Positions 1 through 9,288 are shown, counted from the stretch's first letter. The stretch is 64,000 nt of DNA from an uncultured Clostridia bacterium (GCA_944381085.1 CALWJX010000003.1:80616-144615), one strand, 5' to 3'. Made by a program: numbers and translations. Notes: generated from the sequence alone by a model not told the origin.

Positions 1-150
1 GATTTCGTTCTGGGAAGCGATGCTCACAATATAACCGACAGAAGTCCAAATTTTGATGAAGCGACAACCAGACTAAAAAAAGGCGGTCTGTCTGATGAAT
101 TTGCCGACAGCATTGAAAGAAATCAGGGGAAAATACTCAGACTCTGGTAG
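1..150 (+). CDS. PHP-domain protein, probable CpsB/YwqE-type tyrosine phosphatase, C-terminal end
   Basis: Only the last 49 codons lie in the window, ending at a TAG. The residues GSDAHN near the start of this piece match the metal-binding SDAHN motif close to the C terminus of PHP (polymerase and histidinol phosphatase) domain proteins. Members of the CpsB/YwqE type are manganese-dependent tyrosine phosphatases that dephosphorylate capsule or exopolysaccharide tyrosine kinases in the cytoplasm. The PHP family call rests on this motif and the short helical tail; the phosphatase role is inference. Capsule or exopolysaccharide genes to the left of the window would support it. Confidence 0.6.
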   Translation, partial: DFVLGSDAHNITDRSPNFDEATTRLKKGGLSDEFADSIERNQGKILRLW

Positions 151-273
151 TATTTTTCAAATCAAAAACTGCCCTCCGTTTCATGTAATATCAGGTATCC
201 CCTCCTCTGACAAAATCGATTATCTGTCCGATTTTACCATAAACAATTAAGAACTCAGATTTGCGCGTATAAT

Positions 274-315
274 AACAGATACCCGTCCGACAATTCCCGG
301 ACGGGTATCTGTTTT
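274..315. terminator. Rho-independent terminator, 15-bp stem
   Basis: Arms at 274-288 and 297-311 (ACAGATACCCGTCCG and its exact complement) enclose an 8-nt loop, followed by TTTTC on the + strand. It lies between the convergent ends of the PHP gene and the ROK kinase gene, so it can stop the + transcript and may also help end the minus transcript. The rest of 151-422 shows no convincing gene. Confidence 0.8.
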
Positions 316-422
316 CAATATACTTATCAGAACAGCGCGCAATTACGTCAACCCATACTCCTGCCGCCCCGCCACATCTGCCTACACGGCGTTGCCCTGC
401 CGCGTTACAATCAAAAGAATAT

Positions 423-1382
423 TTATATTCCGAGAAACGCGGCGCCGATAAGCCCGGCGTCGTTTCCAAGCTGTGCGATACAAATCTTTGTATGAGCCAC
501 CGCGTCTCCGCCGTACTGTTCGGCGCGCACCAAGGGGAGAAGCATGTCAATCAACGCCTGTCCCTCTCCGGAAATGCCGCCGCCGATAGACAGTACTTCC
601 GGCTGAAAAATATTTATTATGCTCGTAATTCCGCTTGCCAAGTATTTTATATATTCATTTACGACTTCTTGCGCCGCCAAATCGCCTTTTCTCATAGCGT
701 CAAAAGCAGTCCTGCCCGAAACCTTTCCCTTTTCGCGCGCGAGCTCTGTCATTACGGTATGTCTTCCCTGCTCCTCACATTCATGCATCTTTTCTTCGGT
801 CATATTTATAAGCGCAGTCGCAGAACTGTATGCCTCCCAGCACCCGTGTCTTCCGCAGTTACATGCTCTGCCGTCCACCCTGATAACAATATGACCCAGT
901 TCCGCGCCGGCGTAATTAAAACCCGAATAAACCCTGTTGTCGATAATAATTCCGCCTCCGACTCCGGTACCGAGCGTAATCATAACCGAATTTGAGGTAC
1001 CCTTTGCGGCGCCGGCGACAGCCTCGCCCCAAGCCGCGGCATTTGCGTCGTTTTCTACATGAACCGTATCAACCTTAAAGCGCTTGGCGAATTCCGCGCA
1101 AATAGGATATTTTCTGAAAGGAAGATTACAGGAATATTCAATAACCCCGTCCGTATGGTTTGCAATGCCGGGAGACGCGATTCCGACGGCGCTCACTTCG
1201 CTTTCATCAATTCCGGCAGAACCGCACAATTCATGGCACAGTCTTGCCATGTCGTCAATAATCTCATCTGACGGACGCTCGGCTTTTGTCGGTACGCTTC
1301 CCTTTTTTATAATCTTAAAATCTTTATCTATAACCGCGGCAGCGATATTCGTCCCGCCGAGATCCACACCGATCCGATACAT
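423..1382 (-). CDS. ROK-family sugar kinase (glucokinase-like)
   Basis: 319 residues, full length for the ROK family. An N-terminal DLGGT phosphate-binding loop (about residues 7-11), the catalytic Asp in ENDANAAAWGE (about 110-120), GTGVGGG (138-144) and the zinc-binding CNCGRHGCWE (174-183) are all present. ROK enzymes phosphorylate glucose or N-acyl-hexosamines with ATP in the cytoplasm; a few are repressors, but there is no N-terminal helix-turn-helix here, so this is an enzyme. The ATG follows AAAGGAG at good spacing and a consensus promoter lies at 1453-1481, so the gene is probably transcribed alone. Its neighbours are glycosidases, consistent with use of released sugars. Exact substrate is unknown; glucose is the default. 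Confidence 0.9.
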   Translation of the reverse strand: MYRIGVDLGGTNIAAAVIDKDFKIIKKGSVPTKAERPSDEIIDDMARLCHELCGSAGIDESEVSAVGIASPGIANHTDGVIEYSCNLPFRKYPICAEFAKRFKVDTVHVENDANAAAWGEAVAGAAKGTSNSVMITLGTGVGGGIIIDNRVYSGFNYAGAELGHIVIRVDGRACNCGRHGCWEAYSSATALINMTEEKMHECEEQGRHTVMTELAREKGKVSGRTAFDAMRKGDLAAQEVVNEYIKYLASGITSIINIFQPEVLSIGGGISGEGQALIDMLLPLVRAEQYGGDAVAHTKICIAQLGNDAGLIGAAFLGI

Positions 1383-1452
1383 ATACCAAAACTCCTTTAC
1401 CGTTAAACACCATATGATTCGTGCTTTGCTTTGAACATATCAACTCAAAAAT

Positions 1453-1481
1453 ATTATAAAGTAAAATCGGCACAATGTCAA
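1453..1481 (-). promoter_or_regulatory. Promoter of the ROK kinase gene
   Basis: On the minus strand TTGACA (1481-1476), a 17-nt spacer and TATAAT (1458-1453), about 70 nt before the ATG at 1382. Both hexamers are perfect consensus. Confidence 0.8.
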
Positions 1482-1624
1482 GTCCTTTTTATACCGAAAA
1501 ATAAATTCCACAGACAAAATTTCCGAATTCCGTGTCTTTTATCACAAACATTTTAACCGGAATAATCACAAACTTATTATATTTTATATTATATGCCTCT
1601 TAGGCAGACATTATTTTGAAAATA

Positions 1625-2458
1625 TCAATATTTTAAGAAAAGCGGCCGTTCATGCCCCGGCAGGTTAGGACTGTGAAGAGAAATCATTCTCGTACCGTCA
1701 AGTCGTTTAAACAGCATGGTGTGACCCGCGTCAAAATTATAGCGGCTGTCATAATGCTTCCATTTTCCGCGAATACTATCGCTCTCTGCCTCAAGTACGA
1801 TATACCTTCCGTCATTGAAGCTTGACCAAATCATTTTAAGCTTACCGTCCTCACGATAAAGAAACGGTCCGTCGGTGACATATTTTCCCTCTTCTCCGTT
1901 ATACGGACTTACATACGGATTGTCCGACGCCCTGAACAAAAGAAACGGCTCCTCTACAGGACGCGACAAATCATCGGCAAGCTTTACTGCCCATATTTCG
2001 CCGTCTCCCACCTGTACCCATTCGTGGCAAAATACCATATACGGAACATTGTCTTCCACATAAAAGGTTCCGTCCAGACATTCCCAATCGGCAGGGGTTA
2101 TGGGTTTGTCCGAAATCGGAAGAAACTTACCGTCGGGTAAATCACATACGAATATCTGGGTCGCCCGGCAACGACCGTCCTTTTTACAGCTTCCGAAAAG
2201 ATAATATTTTCCTTTATATCCGTGCACCTCCGGCGCCCAGAAATCCTTATCCGCCCAAAATCCGATCTCCCCGCCGTCCAAAATCACCTTGGGGTCACTG
2301 AAATGTTCAAGATCTTTCGTCTTATAAACCGAAAAGGTATTCCTCGCGCTGACTGTATCGTTATGCAGCGCGGTCGTGCCATACATATAATAACATTCTT
2401 CTTCCGGACAAGTCAGAATAAAAGGGTCTCTGATATGTATTTCTTCTCTGTTCAGCAT
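1625..2458 (-). CDS. Glycoside hydrolase family 43-type protein
   Basis: 277 residues, a single five-bladed beta-propeller domain with no signal peptide, so probably cytoplasmic. The N-terminal IRDPFIL carries the expected catalytic-base Asp, ECLDGTFY carries the second Asp, and VTDGPFL sits where many GH43 enzymes have the general acid Glu of an EGP motif, with Asp here. Family members cleave alpha-L-arabinofuranosides or beta-xylosides from plant polysaccharide side chains. The start follows a weak AGGT 5 nt upstream. The gene points the same way as the neighbouring DUF2284 and GH95 genes. Family assignment is firm; substrate is not determinable from sequence reading alone. Confidence 0.85.
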   Translation of the reverse strand: MLNREEIHIRDPFILTCPEEECYYMYGTTALHNDTVSARNTFSVYKTKDLEHFSDPKVILDGGEIGFWADKDFWAPEVHGYKGKYYLFGSCKKDGRCRATQIFVCDLPDGKFLPISDKPITPADWECLDGTFYVEDNVPYMVFCHEWVQVGDGEIWAVKLADDLSRPVEEPFLLFRASDNPYVSPYNGEEGKYVTDGPFLYREDGKLKMIWSSFNDGRYIVLEAESDSIRGKWKHYDSRYNFDAGHTMLFKRLDGTRMISLHSPNLPGHERPLFLKY

Positions 2459-2540
2459 TTTTTACCTGTCTTTCCGCCGTATCCTAACAAAAAATACGGC
2501 AATATTTTTAAAAATTTAAAATCAATCCTCGTTCAATAAG

Positions 2541-2626
2541 CGGCTAAGCACCGTAATTCAATTTTTTCAGCGGGAGATTGTATTCTCCCACTGAAAACAT
2601 AAAGTGAAAAAATTTTAATTCAGTTA
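2541..2626. repeat. Dispersed hairpin element, copy A
   Basis: Core stem at 2565-2597 (TTTTCAGCGGGAGA pairing across a short loop with TCTCCCACTGAAAA), with conserved flanks CGTAATTCAA on the left and AATTTTAATT on the right. The same core and flanks recur at 21556-21647 and, inverted, at 10663-10772. This copy overlaps the stop codon of the DUF2284 gene. It lacks a clean U-run after the stem, so it reads more like a REP- or MITE-type repeat than an ordinary terminator. Confidence 0.75.
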
Positions 2627-3153
2627 TAAACTATGGCGCCGAAATATGTAACGGTATTTTGTCCGTTAATATAATTGACCCCCACCTGCTTTGCCAGTCT
2701 GCTCACTAAAATACCATAGCCTTCAATAGAACCATGCGCGCGGTCGGGAAAACGGCACGGCGCGTCGGGGTAAGTACATTCCTTACACAGGTCGCACCCT
2801 TCGTTGGACAATATCATATAGTTATCCAGACGCGGTTTTACCGCGGCGTCGATTTTACGGCAAAGCTTTTTGAAATTTTCCATACCCGCCATCATTCCCT
2901 CATAGTCGAAAGAGTCTTCAAGTTCGCACTTCAATGTAAACACCAGCATTTTTTCATATTTTCTGATGCGGTCACGACATTCCTCCAAAGTTCCGAGCCC
3001 CGGAGGGCAGGACCATGTGGTACCGTATTTGTGGCAGACGTTCGCTTCGCACATCTCTCTGACTTCGGGCAAAAAATCCACCTCTGAAGTATTTATGATT
3101 CCGTACTGAAAAGCACCTGCATCCTCGACAATTTTTATTAATGTATCATCCAT
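2620..3153 (-). CDS. DUF2284-family Cys-rich metal-binding protein
   Basis: 177 residues. The pattern CHKYGTTWSCPPG followed later by CDLCKECTYPDAPCRFPDRA is the cysteine signature of DUF2284, a family of predicted metal (probably Fe-S) binding proteins of anaerobes. Function is unknown in the family. No signal peptide or membrane segment. The ATG is preceded by GAAAGGA with 9-10 nt spacing. It sits between two glycosidase genes on the same strand with gaps of about 160 and 57 nt, so co-transcription with GH95 upstream (3211-5523) is likely. Its end is overlapped by repeat copy A. Nothing ties it chemically to the sugar genes. Confidence 0.85.
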   Translation of the reverse strand: MDDTLIKIVEDAGAFQYGIINTSEVDFLPEVREMCEANVCHKYGTTWSCPPGLGTLEECRDRIRKYEKMLVFTLKCELEDSFDYEGMMAGMENFKKLCRKIDAAVKPRLDNYMILSNEGCDLCKECTYPDAPCRFPDRAHGSIEGYGILVSRLAKQVGVNYINGQNTVTYFGAIVYN

Positions 3154-3210
3154 TTTTATAAATTCCTTTCATTCAGCGGGGCAATAATCCGCCCTCTATA
3201 AAATATAAAC

Positions 3211-5523
3211 TTACGGTGTCTGCTCAATCCCACCGCAACGTGTTATACTTTTACTTATTACCTTGCCGTCTTTCCAGCCAAAGCAAATTTCTCTGCCGCC
3301 TTTAAGTCTCAGTCCTCTTACGCTGCCCGATGCCCACTCTTTAGGAAGCGCAGGCAATAAGGTAACATCATCAACACCGTCATAGTCGGAAAAATTTCCG
3401 ACGCCATTGACGCTAAAATCTGTCTGACAGACAAGCATTTCAACAATCGCGGCGGCAATTCCGAAATTCCCGTCTATCTGGAACGGCGGATGGGCGTCAA
3501 ACAAATTCGCATACACTCCGCCTCCGGAAAACACGCAATCTTCGGTAAAAACCGGGCGAAGTATTTTGTCCAGATACATTTTGGCTTTTTCCGGATTTTT
3601 AAGCCTTGCCCAAAGACATGCTCTCCAACCCAGACTCCAACCCGTCGCGTCTTCTCCCCTTTTGACCATAGTAACCTTTGCCGCTTCAAACAGCTCGGGA
3701 GTTTTTTCACTAATTGAATTGCCCGGATACAGTCCATACAAAAGAGACATATGCCGATGTTCCGGTTCAAGCTCATTAAATTCTTTTTCCCACTCAAGTA
3801 TCTGTCCATCGGTCCCTGTCTTGTAACCATCCAGTTTATTCAGTGCCGATTTCAAAGTGTCCCTGAACCCGATATCAGTATCAAGAAGTTCCGACGCCTT
3901 TATGCATGTCTCAAAAATTTCGGTACAAATGCCTGTATCCATCGCCGAGCCGTGTGAAATGCAATGATATACTCCGTCTATAGAATAGCAATTCTCCGGC
4001 GAGGTAGTAATCGAAACCGCAAGATGACCGTCAGAAGTCTGTTCAAGCATATCAAGCATGAAAAGCGCGGCTCCCTTAAGTACCTCCCAGTTATCCTTTA
4101 AATACAGTATGTCAAGAGTGTATTCGTAATGCTCCCAGATATGGCGAGCGAGCCATGCCCCCGAGCTGTTCCAGAACCCGCATTGAACCATACTTAAATT
4201 AGGGCTTCGTTTTCCCACAGCCTCGCTTTGAGCCCAGATGTCGGAATTATGTCCGGAGCACCATCCGCGACAGCGATAGTGCTTTGACGCAGTCTTCGCT
4301 CCGTTTTTTGATATACTGCTGACAAGTTCTGTCATGGGCAGATGACATTCCGACAAATTGCACGCCTCGACGTGCCAATAATTCATCTGCGCGTTAATAT
4401 TAATCGTGTAGTTACAGCTCCACGGAGGTCTGGTCTGATCGTTCCATATGCCTTGCAAATTCATTGCCCGTGTGCCGGAGCGAGAAGCGGAAATAGTCAG
4501 ATATCTTGCGTAATCAAACAGCAGGACCGCAAGACCCACATCAGATTTATCCCGTTCATAACCAATAATTCTCTCATCCGTAGGCAAGTCGCCGCGGTCT
4601 GCCCCGTCCAAGCGCAGCTCCATGCGGTCAAAAAGCGATTTATAATCCGAGACATGAGACTCTTTTACCGCGTCATATCCCTTTTTAAAAGCGGATCGTG
4701 TTGCTTCGAGAGCTGTTTTTAAAGGATCTTTTTTACTGTTCTCAGGTTTTTTATCAAATCCTTCAAAATCAGAAGCTATATCAAGATAAATGACAAACTC
4801 GCCGCCCTCAACTCTTACCGCGTCATTTCCCGCCGTGACCTTTCCTCCTCGTGCTTCGACCCGCAAAGCGACGGCATAACTCAGAGCCCTGTTATGCTCA
4901 AAGTCATCATATACAATTGGATTTTCACATTCGTAGTAATTAGGCGCCGCGTAGCTTGGCATTAACGACCTCATGACAAGCGCGCCGTCATGTATTTCAA
5001 ATCTGTGCGGATGAGGTGAGTTTATTTTTATGACAGCCTTCATCCCGGGGTTATCCGAACCGAATTTAAGCGCCATGACATTGTCGGGATGCGAACAGAT
5101 AACCTCTCTTTTGTATGTATGTCCGCCGCTTTTAAAACACACGCGCGCAACACTCTCTGAAATATCAAGATTTCTGCGGTAATCTTCAATCTCTTCCAAC
5201 CCGTAAAAATCAATTGTAAGTTCTCCCGCCGGTTCATAGCTTTCGGTAAATTCGCAAAGGCATTTTTTCCAGAGTATATGTTCTGCCTCCGTCCTGTCTC
5301 CGCGGGCCAAAGCGGCTTTTGCCTCGACAAATCCCTCGTACACGGTATCGGATGACTTGTCTCGGGGAAACCCGGACCAGAGCGTATCCTCATTGAGTGA
5401 AATTTTTTCGTGTTTTGCTCCGCCGTAAACCATTCCCCCCAAGCGCCCGTTTCCTATGGGAAGCGCCTCGGTAAAATTCCGGGCGCATTTTCTATACCAA
5501 AGCTCCTTGTTATGTTTTTCCAT
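3211..5523 (-). CDS. GH95 alpha-L-fucosidase/alpha-L-galactosidase family protein
   Basis: 770 residues, the normal size for GH95: an N-terminal beta-sandwich domain beginning ELWYRKCARNFTEALPIGNG, a linker, then an (alpha/alpha)6 barrel and a C-terminal beta domain. Catalytic features match the family: NINAQMNYW near residue 375 (the Asn pair that activates water), SPEN near 508 (general acid Glu) and DGNFG near 684 (Asp). GH95 enzymes invert the anomeric centre and remove terminal alpha-1,2-L-fucose or alpha-L-galactose from plant or host glycans. No signal peptide, suggesting intracellular action on imported oligosaccharides. The ATG follows GAGGTG. Transcribed away from the second GH43-type gene, sharing the control region at 5524-5938. 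Confidence 0.92.
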   Translation of the reverse strand: MEKHNKELWYRKCARNFTEALPIGNGRLGGMVYGGAKHEKISLNEDTLWSGFPRDKSSDTVYEGFVEAKAALARGDRTEAEHILWKKCLCEFTESYEPAGELTIDFYGLEEIEDYRRNLDISESVARVCFKSGGHTYKREVICSHPDNVMALKFGSDNPGMKAVIKINSPHPHRFEIHDGALVMRSLMPSYAAPNYYECENPIVYDDFEHNRALSYAVALRVEARGGKVTAGNDAVRVEGGEFVIYLDIASDFEGFDKKPENSKKDPLKTALEATRSAFKKGYDAVKESHVSDYKSLFDRMELRLDGADRGDLPTDERIIGYERDKSDVGLAVLLFDYARYLTISASRSGTRAMNLQGIWNDQTRPPWSCNYTININAQMNYWHVEACNLSECHLPMTELVSSISKNGAKTASKHYRCRGWCSGHNSDIWAQSEAVGKRSPNLSMVQCGFWNSSGAWLARHIWEHYEYTLDILYLKDNWEVLKGAALFMLDMLEQTSDGHLAVSITTSPENCYSIDGVYHCISHGSAMDTGICTEIFETCIKASELLDTDIGFRDTLKSALNKLDGYKTGTDGQILEWEKEFNELEPEHRHMSLLYGLYPGNSISEKTPELFEAAKVTMVKRGEDATGWSLGWRACLWARLKNPEKAKMYLDKILRPVFTEDCVFSGGGVYANLFDAHPPFQIDGNFGIAAAIVEMLVCQTDFSVNGVGNFSDYDGVDDVTLLPALPKEWASGSVRGLRLKGGREICFGWKDGKVISKSITRCGGIEQTP

Positions 5524-5731
5524 ATTAACACCTCATGTCCCCGCAGGCGACAGATATGAAAAATTTGAATTTAGCAAAGCTTCTACGCACAAATATTTTT
5601 ATGCGAAAAAAGACTGTATTCCGACAAAATTATTTTTACGTTGATTCACTTGCCGAAACTTCAGGCAAACATTTCAAAACCATTTCATTTACTACACACG
5701 CAACCGTTTAAAATATATTATCCCACAACGC

Positions 5732-5784
5732 GCAAGAAATGTCTATACGTTTTTTTGCGGTAAATATAGACATTTCTTGCTTTT
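5732..5784. repeat. Perfect 16-bp inverted repeat in the GH95/GH43 divergent region
   Basis: Arms 5732-5747 (GCAAGAAATGTCTATA) and 5765-5780 are exact complements around a 17-nt loop, followed by TTTTATTT on the + strand. It lies within the 415-bp divergent intergenic region, upstream of the + promoter at 5861-5889. It has terminator shape, but no + strand gene ends nearby, so it may instead be a regulatory site or may insulate leftward from rightward transcription. The rest of 5524-5938 shows only the + promoter; no clear GH95 promoter was identified. Confidence 0.6.
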
Positions 5785-5860
5785 ATTTAATTGAGATCAG
5801 AGAACCGCACTGTATAACGAAATTAATTACATGAATAAACATTTATGACAAAAAAATTTC

Positions 5861-5889
5861 TTGACACACGGAATTTATTGGTATATAAT
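5861..5889 (+). promoter_or_regulatory. Promoter of the second GH43-type gene
   Basis: TTGACA (5861-5866), 17-nt spacer, TATAAT (5884-5889), 50 nt before the chosen ATG at 5939. This placement rules out the in-frame upstream TTG as a start codon, because that TTG is the -35 box itself. Confidence 0.85.
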
Positions 5890-5938
5890 GTCCTCATCGG
5901 ATTATGCCCGAAATCAACATAAAAAAAGGAGACATAAT

Positions 5939-6979
5939 ATGCCCGGCTATATATACCCAGGAAAAACGTGGCTTGACGATGAGGGAAAGTCAATACATGC
6001 GCACGGTGGCTCTATAATGAATGTAAACGGGAAATACTACTGGTACGGTGAAAACAAAGAAAAGACGGTTCCCGGCTCGGGAATCTGGCACTGGGGAGTA
6101 CGCTGCTATTCCTCAATCGATCTATGCTCATGGCACGACGAAGGACTTATCCTGCCCCCGGATACCGAAAATCCCGACTCTCCGATACACCCCTCACAGT
6201 GTATGGACCGTCCTCACATTCTGTTTTGCGAAAAAACCGGAAAATACGTAATGTGGATCAAAATAATGGGAAAGGACGGAATACAGAGAATGGCAGTTTT
6301 CATATCGTCCTCTTTGCTGTCGGGATATGAAATGCTGCGCTATTACCGTCCTCTCGATATGAGTTCCGGCGACTTTGACCTTGTAAAAGACTCTTCGGGC
6401 AAAGCATATATTTATTTTGAACGGGTACATACGGATATGATCTGCGCGGAGCTGAGCGACGACTATACAGACATCAACGGAACATATTCGGTTCATTTTC
6501 CGAACGGACAGCCTCCATTTGTGCGTGAAGCGCCCGCGTTCTTTAAAAAAGACGACAAGATGTACCTGTTTACCTCCGGAACCACCGGATATTTTCCGAA
6601 TCCGTCCGAGGTGGCTTGCGCGGACGACTATCACGGTCCTTGGAAGGTACTCGGAGACCCTCACGTTGACATGCCCGGAAAAGATTCTTACTGTTCTCAG
6701 ATAACCTCGGTATTCCATGTTCCCGGAACAAAACTGTATATAGCGCTGGCAGACCGCTGGCTCACGGATCTTCCCGAAAATATGCCCGACGTCCGTCGTG
6801 TTTTCGAGTGCTGGTTTGACCCAAAAGGTTCAAGACCGGTCGCCCCCGAAGACGATCCGAATAATTACACGGAACAGAATACGTCAAAAGCCACATATGT
6901 ATGGCTGCCCGTGGAGTTTGAAAACGGCATTCCCGTACTGCATTGGTACGACAAATGGAGTCCCGTGGATTTTATGTGA
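5939..6979 (+). CDS. GH43-type protein, exo-beta-1,3-galactanase-like
   Basis: 346 residues from the ATG at 5939, which follows AAAAAAGGAG by 8 nt. The N-terminal stretch IHAHGGSIMNVNGKYYWYGE, then CYSSIDLCSW, and REAPAFFKKDDKMYLFTSG, are typical of the GH43 group that contains exo-beta-1,3-galactanases (subfamily 24); those enzymes trim the backbone of arabinogalactan. No signal peptide. The next gene, a GH78-like protein, is 182 nt downstream on the same strand and may share the promoter. The beta-propeller GH43 fold is well supported; the galactanase suggestion is inference from the N-terminal motif and is not proven. Confidence 0.8.
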   Translation: MPGYIYPGKTWLDDEGKSIHAHGGSIMNVNGKYYWYGENKEKTVPGSGIWHWGVRCYSSIDLCSWHDEGLILPPDTENPDSPIHPSQCMDRPHILFCEKTGKYVMWIKIMGKDGIQRMAVFISSSLLSGYEMLRYYRPLDMSSGDFDLVKDSSGKAYIYFERVHTDMICAELSDDYTDINGTYSVHFPNGQPPFVREAPAFFKKDDKMYLFTSGTTGYFPNPSEVACADDYHGPWKVLGDPHVDMPGKDSYCSQITSVFHVPGTKLYIALADRWLTDLPENMPDVRRVFECWFDPKGSRPVAPEDDPNNYTEQNTSKATYVWLPVEFENGIPVLHWYDKWSPVDFM

Positions 6980-7120
6980 AACGACAGCCGAAAAACAGCC
7001 GACATTAATTTATATTCAATATCATACATGAAAAATGCCTCGCTCTCGCGTGAGTCAATAATAAAATCTTTTTCCGAAAAATCCTGACCTACATGTGAAA
7101 AGCACAAACAAAAAGACTCA

Positions 7121-7138
7121 AACCGATTTAAGTCGGTT
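7121..7138. promoter_or_regulatory. Short inverted repeat before the GH78-like gene
   Basis: AACCGATTTAAGTCGGTT, 6-bp arms with a partly symmetrical centre, 23 nt upstream of the GH78-like start and just before its ribosome binding site AAAGGA. It could be an operator or a small mRNA hairpin. Low certainty. Confidence 0.35.
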
Positions 7139-7161
7139 CTTAAAAAAGGAATGGTATAATT

Positions 7162-9213
7162 ATGAAAAAACTGAGCTTAAGCGCGAAATGGATATGGACA
7201 AAAGACAATATAACGCCGGACAGCCGCGTGATTTTCAGAAAAAAGTTTAATATTTCCGATATTCCCGACAAATGCAACGCTTATATTTCCGTTGATACGA
7301 AGTATTGGCTGTACGTCAACTCAAAGCAGGTCGTTTTTGAGGGCGGACTGTTTCGGGAAAGCAAAAACGGTTGCGGCTATGCCGACGTTGCGGATATATC
7401 CTCATATCTCAGACAAGGTGAAAATGTCATAAGCTTATTCTGCTGGTTTTACGGAAACGGAGGCAGAAACAACACAAACAGCACGCGGGCGGGTATGATT
7501 TTCGAGTGTCCCGAAATCGGAATATACAGCGACTCGGATTTCAAATGCAAAAAACATCCGGCATATTATAAGACTTCGGGGCAACAACCTTCTTTTCTGT
7601 ACGGCGGTCACAACACCGGATTTGACGCAAGACTTGACATCGGCGACTTTACCGCGCTTGATTTTGACGATTCGGACTTTGAAAACGCCACGGAATATGA
7701 AAATCAGATGTGGGGCGAGCTGTACGAAAGACCTATACCCCTGCATAAAATAAGCGGGAAACGCATACTTGACGAAGTTCGGTACGAAAACGGAAAATAT
7801 ACCGCCTCACTTCCCTATGCCTCACAGGTAACTCCGGGATTCAAGGTAATCGCGCAGGGCGGAGAAGTCATAAGCATACATACCGACAGATATGCCGTCA
7901 AGGGAGGACCGGGAGACGACATACACACATACTACGGTCATCGCACGGAGTATACCTGTAAGCCGGGACTTAACGAATTTGAATCGCTCTTCTACATATA
8001 CGGCGAAAAACTTGTATTTGAAGTTTCGAGTCCCGTGACATTTACCGAGTTTTCATACAGGGAAAGCGGATATAACTGCGACATAGTCGGCGGCTTTGCC
8101 TGTGACTGTGACATAATAAACAAAGCCGTAAAAAAGGCAATGAGAACCCTCTATGTCTGTATGCGCGACAACTTTATGGACTGCCCCGACCGTGAGCGGG
8201 GACAGTGGATAGGAGACGTTTCGGTACAGCTGCCTCAGGTAGGATACGTGCTTGACGGCAACGCCCTTTTGCTCGCGAAAAAATGCATCAATGACTTCAT
8301 AAATTTAAGAAAAGGCGACGCGCTCGTGGGCAATGTTCCGGGAGAAAATTTCTGCGAGCTTCCCTCTCAGTCTCTCAACGCCATAAGCGAGCTCGGAATG
8401 ATATCATATTACTACAGATACACCGCGGATAAAGAGACCTTAAAGCTTTGCTTTGAGCCCTGCGTTAACTATCTGAAACTGTGGAATATGGGAAAAGACG
8501 GTCTGGTGACCCCGCGTCAAGGCAATTGGAGATGGATGGACCATTTATATAACGTAGACGAAGATGTGTGCGAAAACGCGTGGTACTATTCGGCGCTGAA
8601 ATTCATGAGATTTGTGGCAAAAGAGCTGTCAGACAACAGATTTGATGAATTTATCGGGTCGAGGATAAACTCTATAGAGAACAATTTCAACAAAAAATAC
8701 TGGAAAGGCGACCGCTACGCCTCTCTGGACTTTGTGGACGACAGGGCTAACGCGCTCGCGGTACTCTGCGGATTGTGTCCCAAAGAAAACTATCCTTACA
8801 TACACAACATTCTCATCACCGTATTCAATTGCACGGTATATATGGAAAACTATGTATTGTCGGCGTTGTGCGAAATGGGATATTACGAAGACGCGCGCAA
8901 AAGAATGACGTCAAGATATTACAATCTTGCCGTAAACGAAAATACCACTTTATGGGAAGACTTTTACATTCTTGGCACAAAAAATCACGCCTGGAGCGGC
9001 GCCCCCATTACAATCATGTACAGATATTTCATGGGCATCAGCACAACCGACGGATTTGAAACGGCTACGATAAAACCCGAAAAGACAATTTTCAAAAACA
9101 TGGAATGTACCGTAAACGCCAAAGGCGGTCTTATCCATATCAAAGTGGATAACGTAAACGGAAAAGTATCCGTAATCAACGGATCAGAAACCAAGGTCAA
9201 CGTAATTTATTGA
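7162..9213 (+). CDS. GH78-like alpha-L-rhamnosidase family protein
   Basis: 683 residues. The N-terminal part (KWIWTKD, IFRKKFNI, a jelly-roll with YWLYVNSKQV) is the accessory beta-sandwich module of GH78 proteins. DCPDRERGQWIGD at about 342-354 is the conserved loop of the (alpha/alpha)6 barrel carrying catalytic acidic residues, and a C-terminal beta domain follows (about 620-683). GH78 enzymes release terminal alpha-L-rhamnose from rhamnogalacturonan and plant glycosides. The protein is shorter than many GH78 enzymes (about 900-1000), lacking the extra N-terminal modules, and has no signal peptide. It is the second gene of a + strand pair with the GH43-type gene. A related unsaturated-rhamnogalacturonyl or other six-hairpin activity cannot be excluded. 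Confidence 0.82.
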   Translation: MKKLSLSAKWIWTKDNITPDSRVIFRKKFNISDIPDKCNAYISVDTKYWLYVNSKQVVFEGGLFRESKNGCGYADVADISSYLRQGENVISLFCWFYGNGGRNNTNSTRAGMIFECPEIGIYSDSDFKCKKHPAYYKTSGQQPSFLYGGHNTGFDARLDIGDFTALDFDDSDFENATEYENQMWGELYERPIPLHKISGKRILDEVRYENGKYTASLPYASQVTPGFKVIAQGGEVISIHTDRYAVKGGPGDDIHTYYGHRTEYTCKPGLNEFESLFYIYGEKLVFEVSSPVTFTEFSYRESGYNCDIVGGFACDCDIINKAVKKAMRTLYVCMRDNFMDCPDRERGQWIGDVSVQLPQVGYVLDGNALLLAKKCINDFINLRKGDALVGNVPGENFCELPSQSLNAISELGMISYYYRYTADKETLKLCFEPCVNYLKLWNMGKDGLVTPRQGNWRWMDHLYNVDEDVCENAWYYSALKFMRFVAKELSDNRFDEFIGSRINSIENNFNKKYWKGDRYASLDFVDDRANALAVLCGLCPKENYPYIHNILITVFNCTVYMENYVLSALCEMGYYEDARKRMTSRYYNLAVNENTTLWEDFYILGTKNHAWSGAPITIMYRYFMGISTTDGFETATIKPEKTIFKNMECTVNAKGGLIHIKVDNVNGKVSVINGSETKVNVIY

Positions 9214-9228
9214 CTCTGCAAGTAATTT

Positions 9229-9288
9229 GCCCGCTTCGGTATAATTAATTCTCGACCTGAGATTTTAAAAGTACGGAAGCGGGCTTTC
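9229..9288 (+). terminator. Probable terminator after the GH78-like gene
   Basis: Stem GCCCGCTTC (9229-9237) with GAAGCGGGC (9276-9284), extended by GTA/TAC after one mismatch, a 28-nt loop, then TTTC. It sits 16 nt after the stop codon. The weak U-run lowers certainty. Confidence 0.5.

Noticed and set aside
5861..5938. N-terminal extension of the GH43-type protein
   Set aside because: The upstream TTG is the -35 box of a consensus promoter, and the ATG at 5939 has an ideal ribosome binding site.
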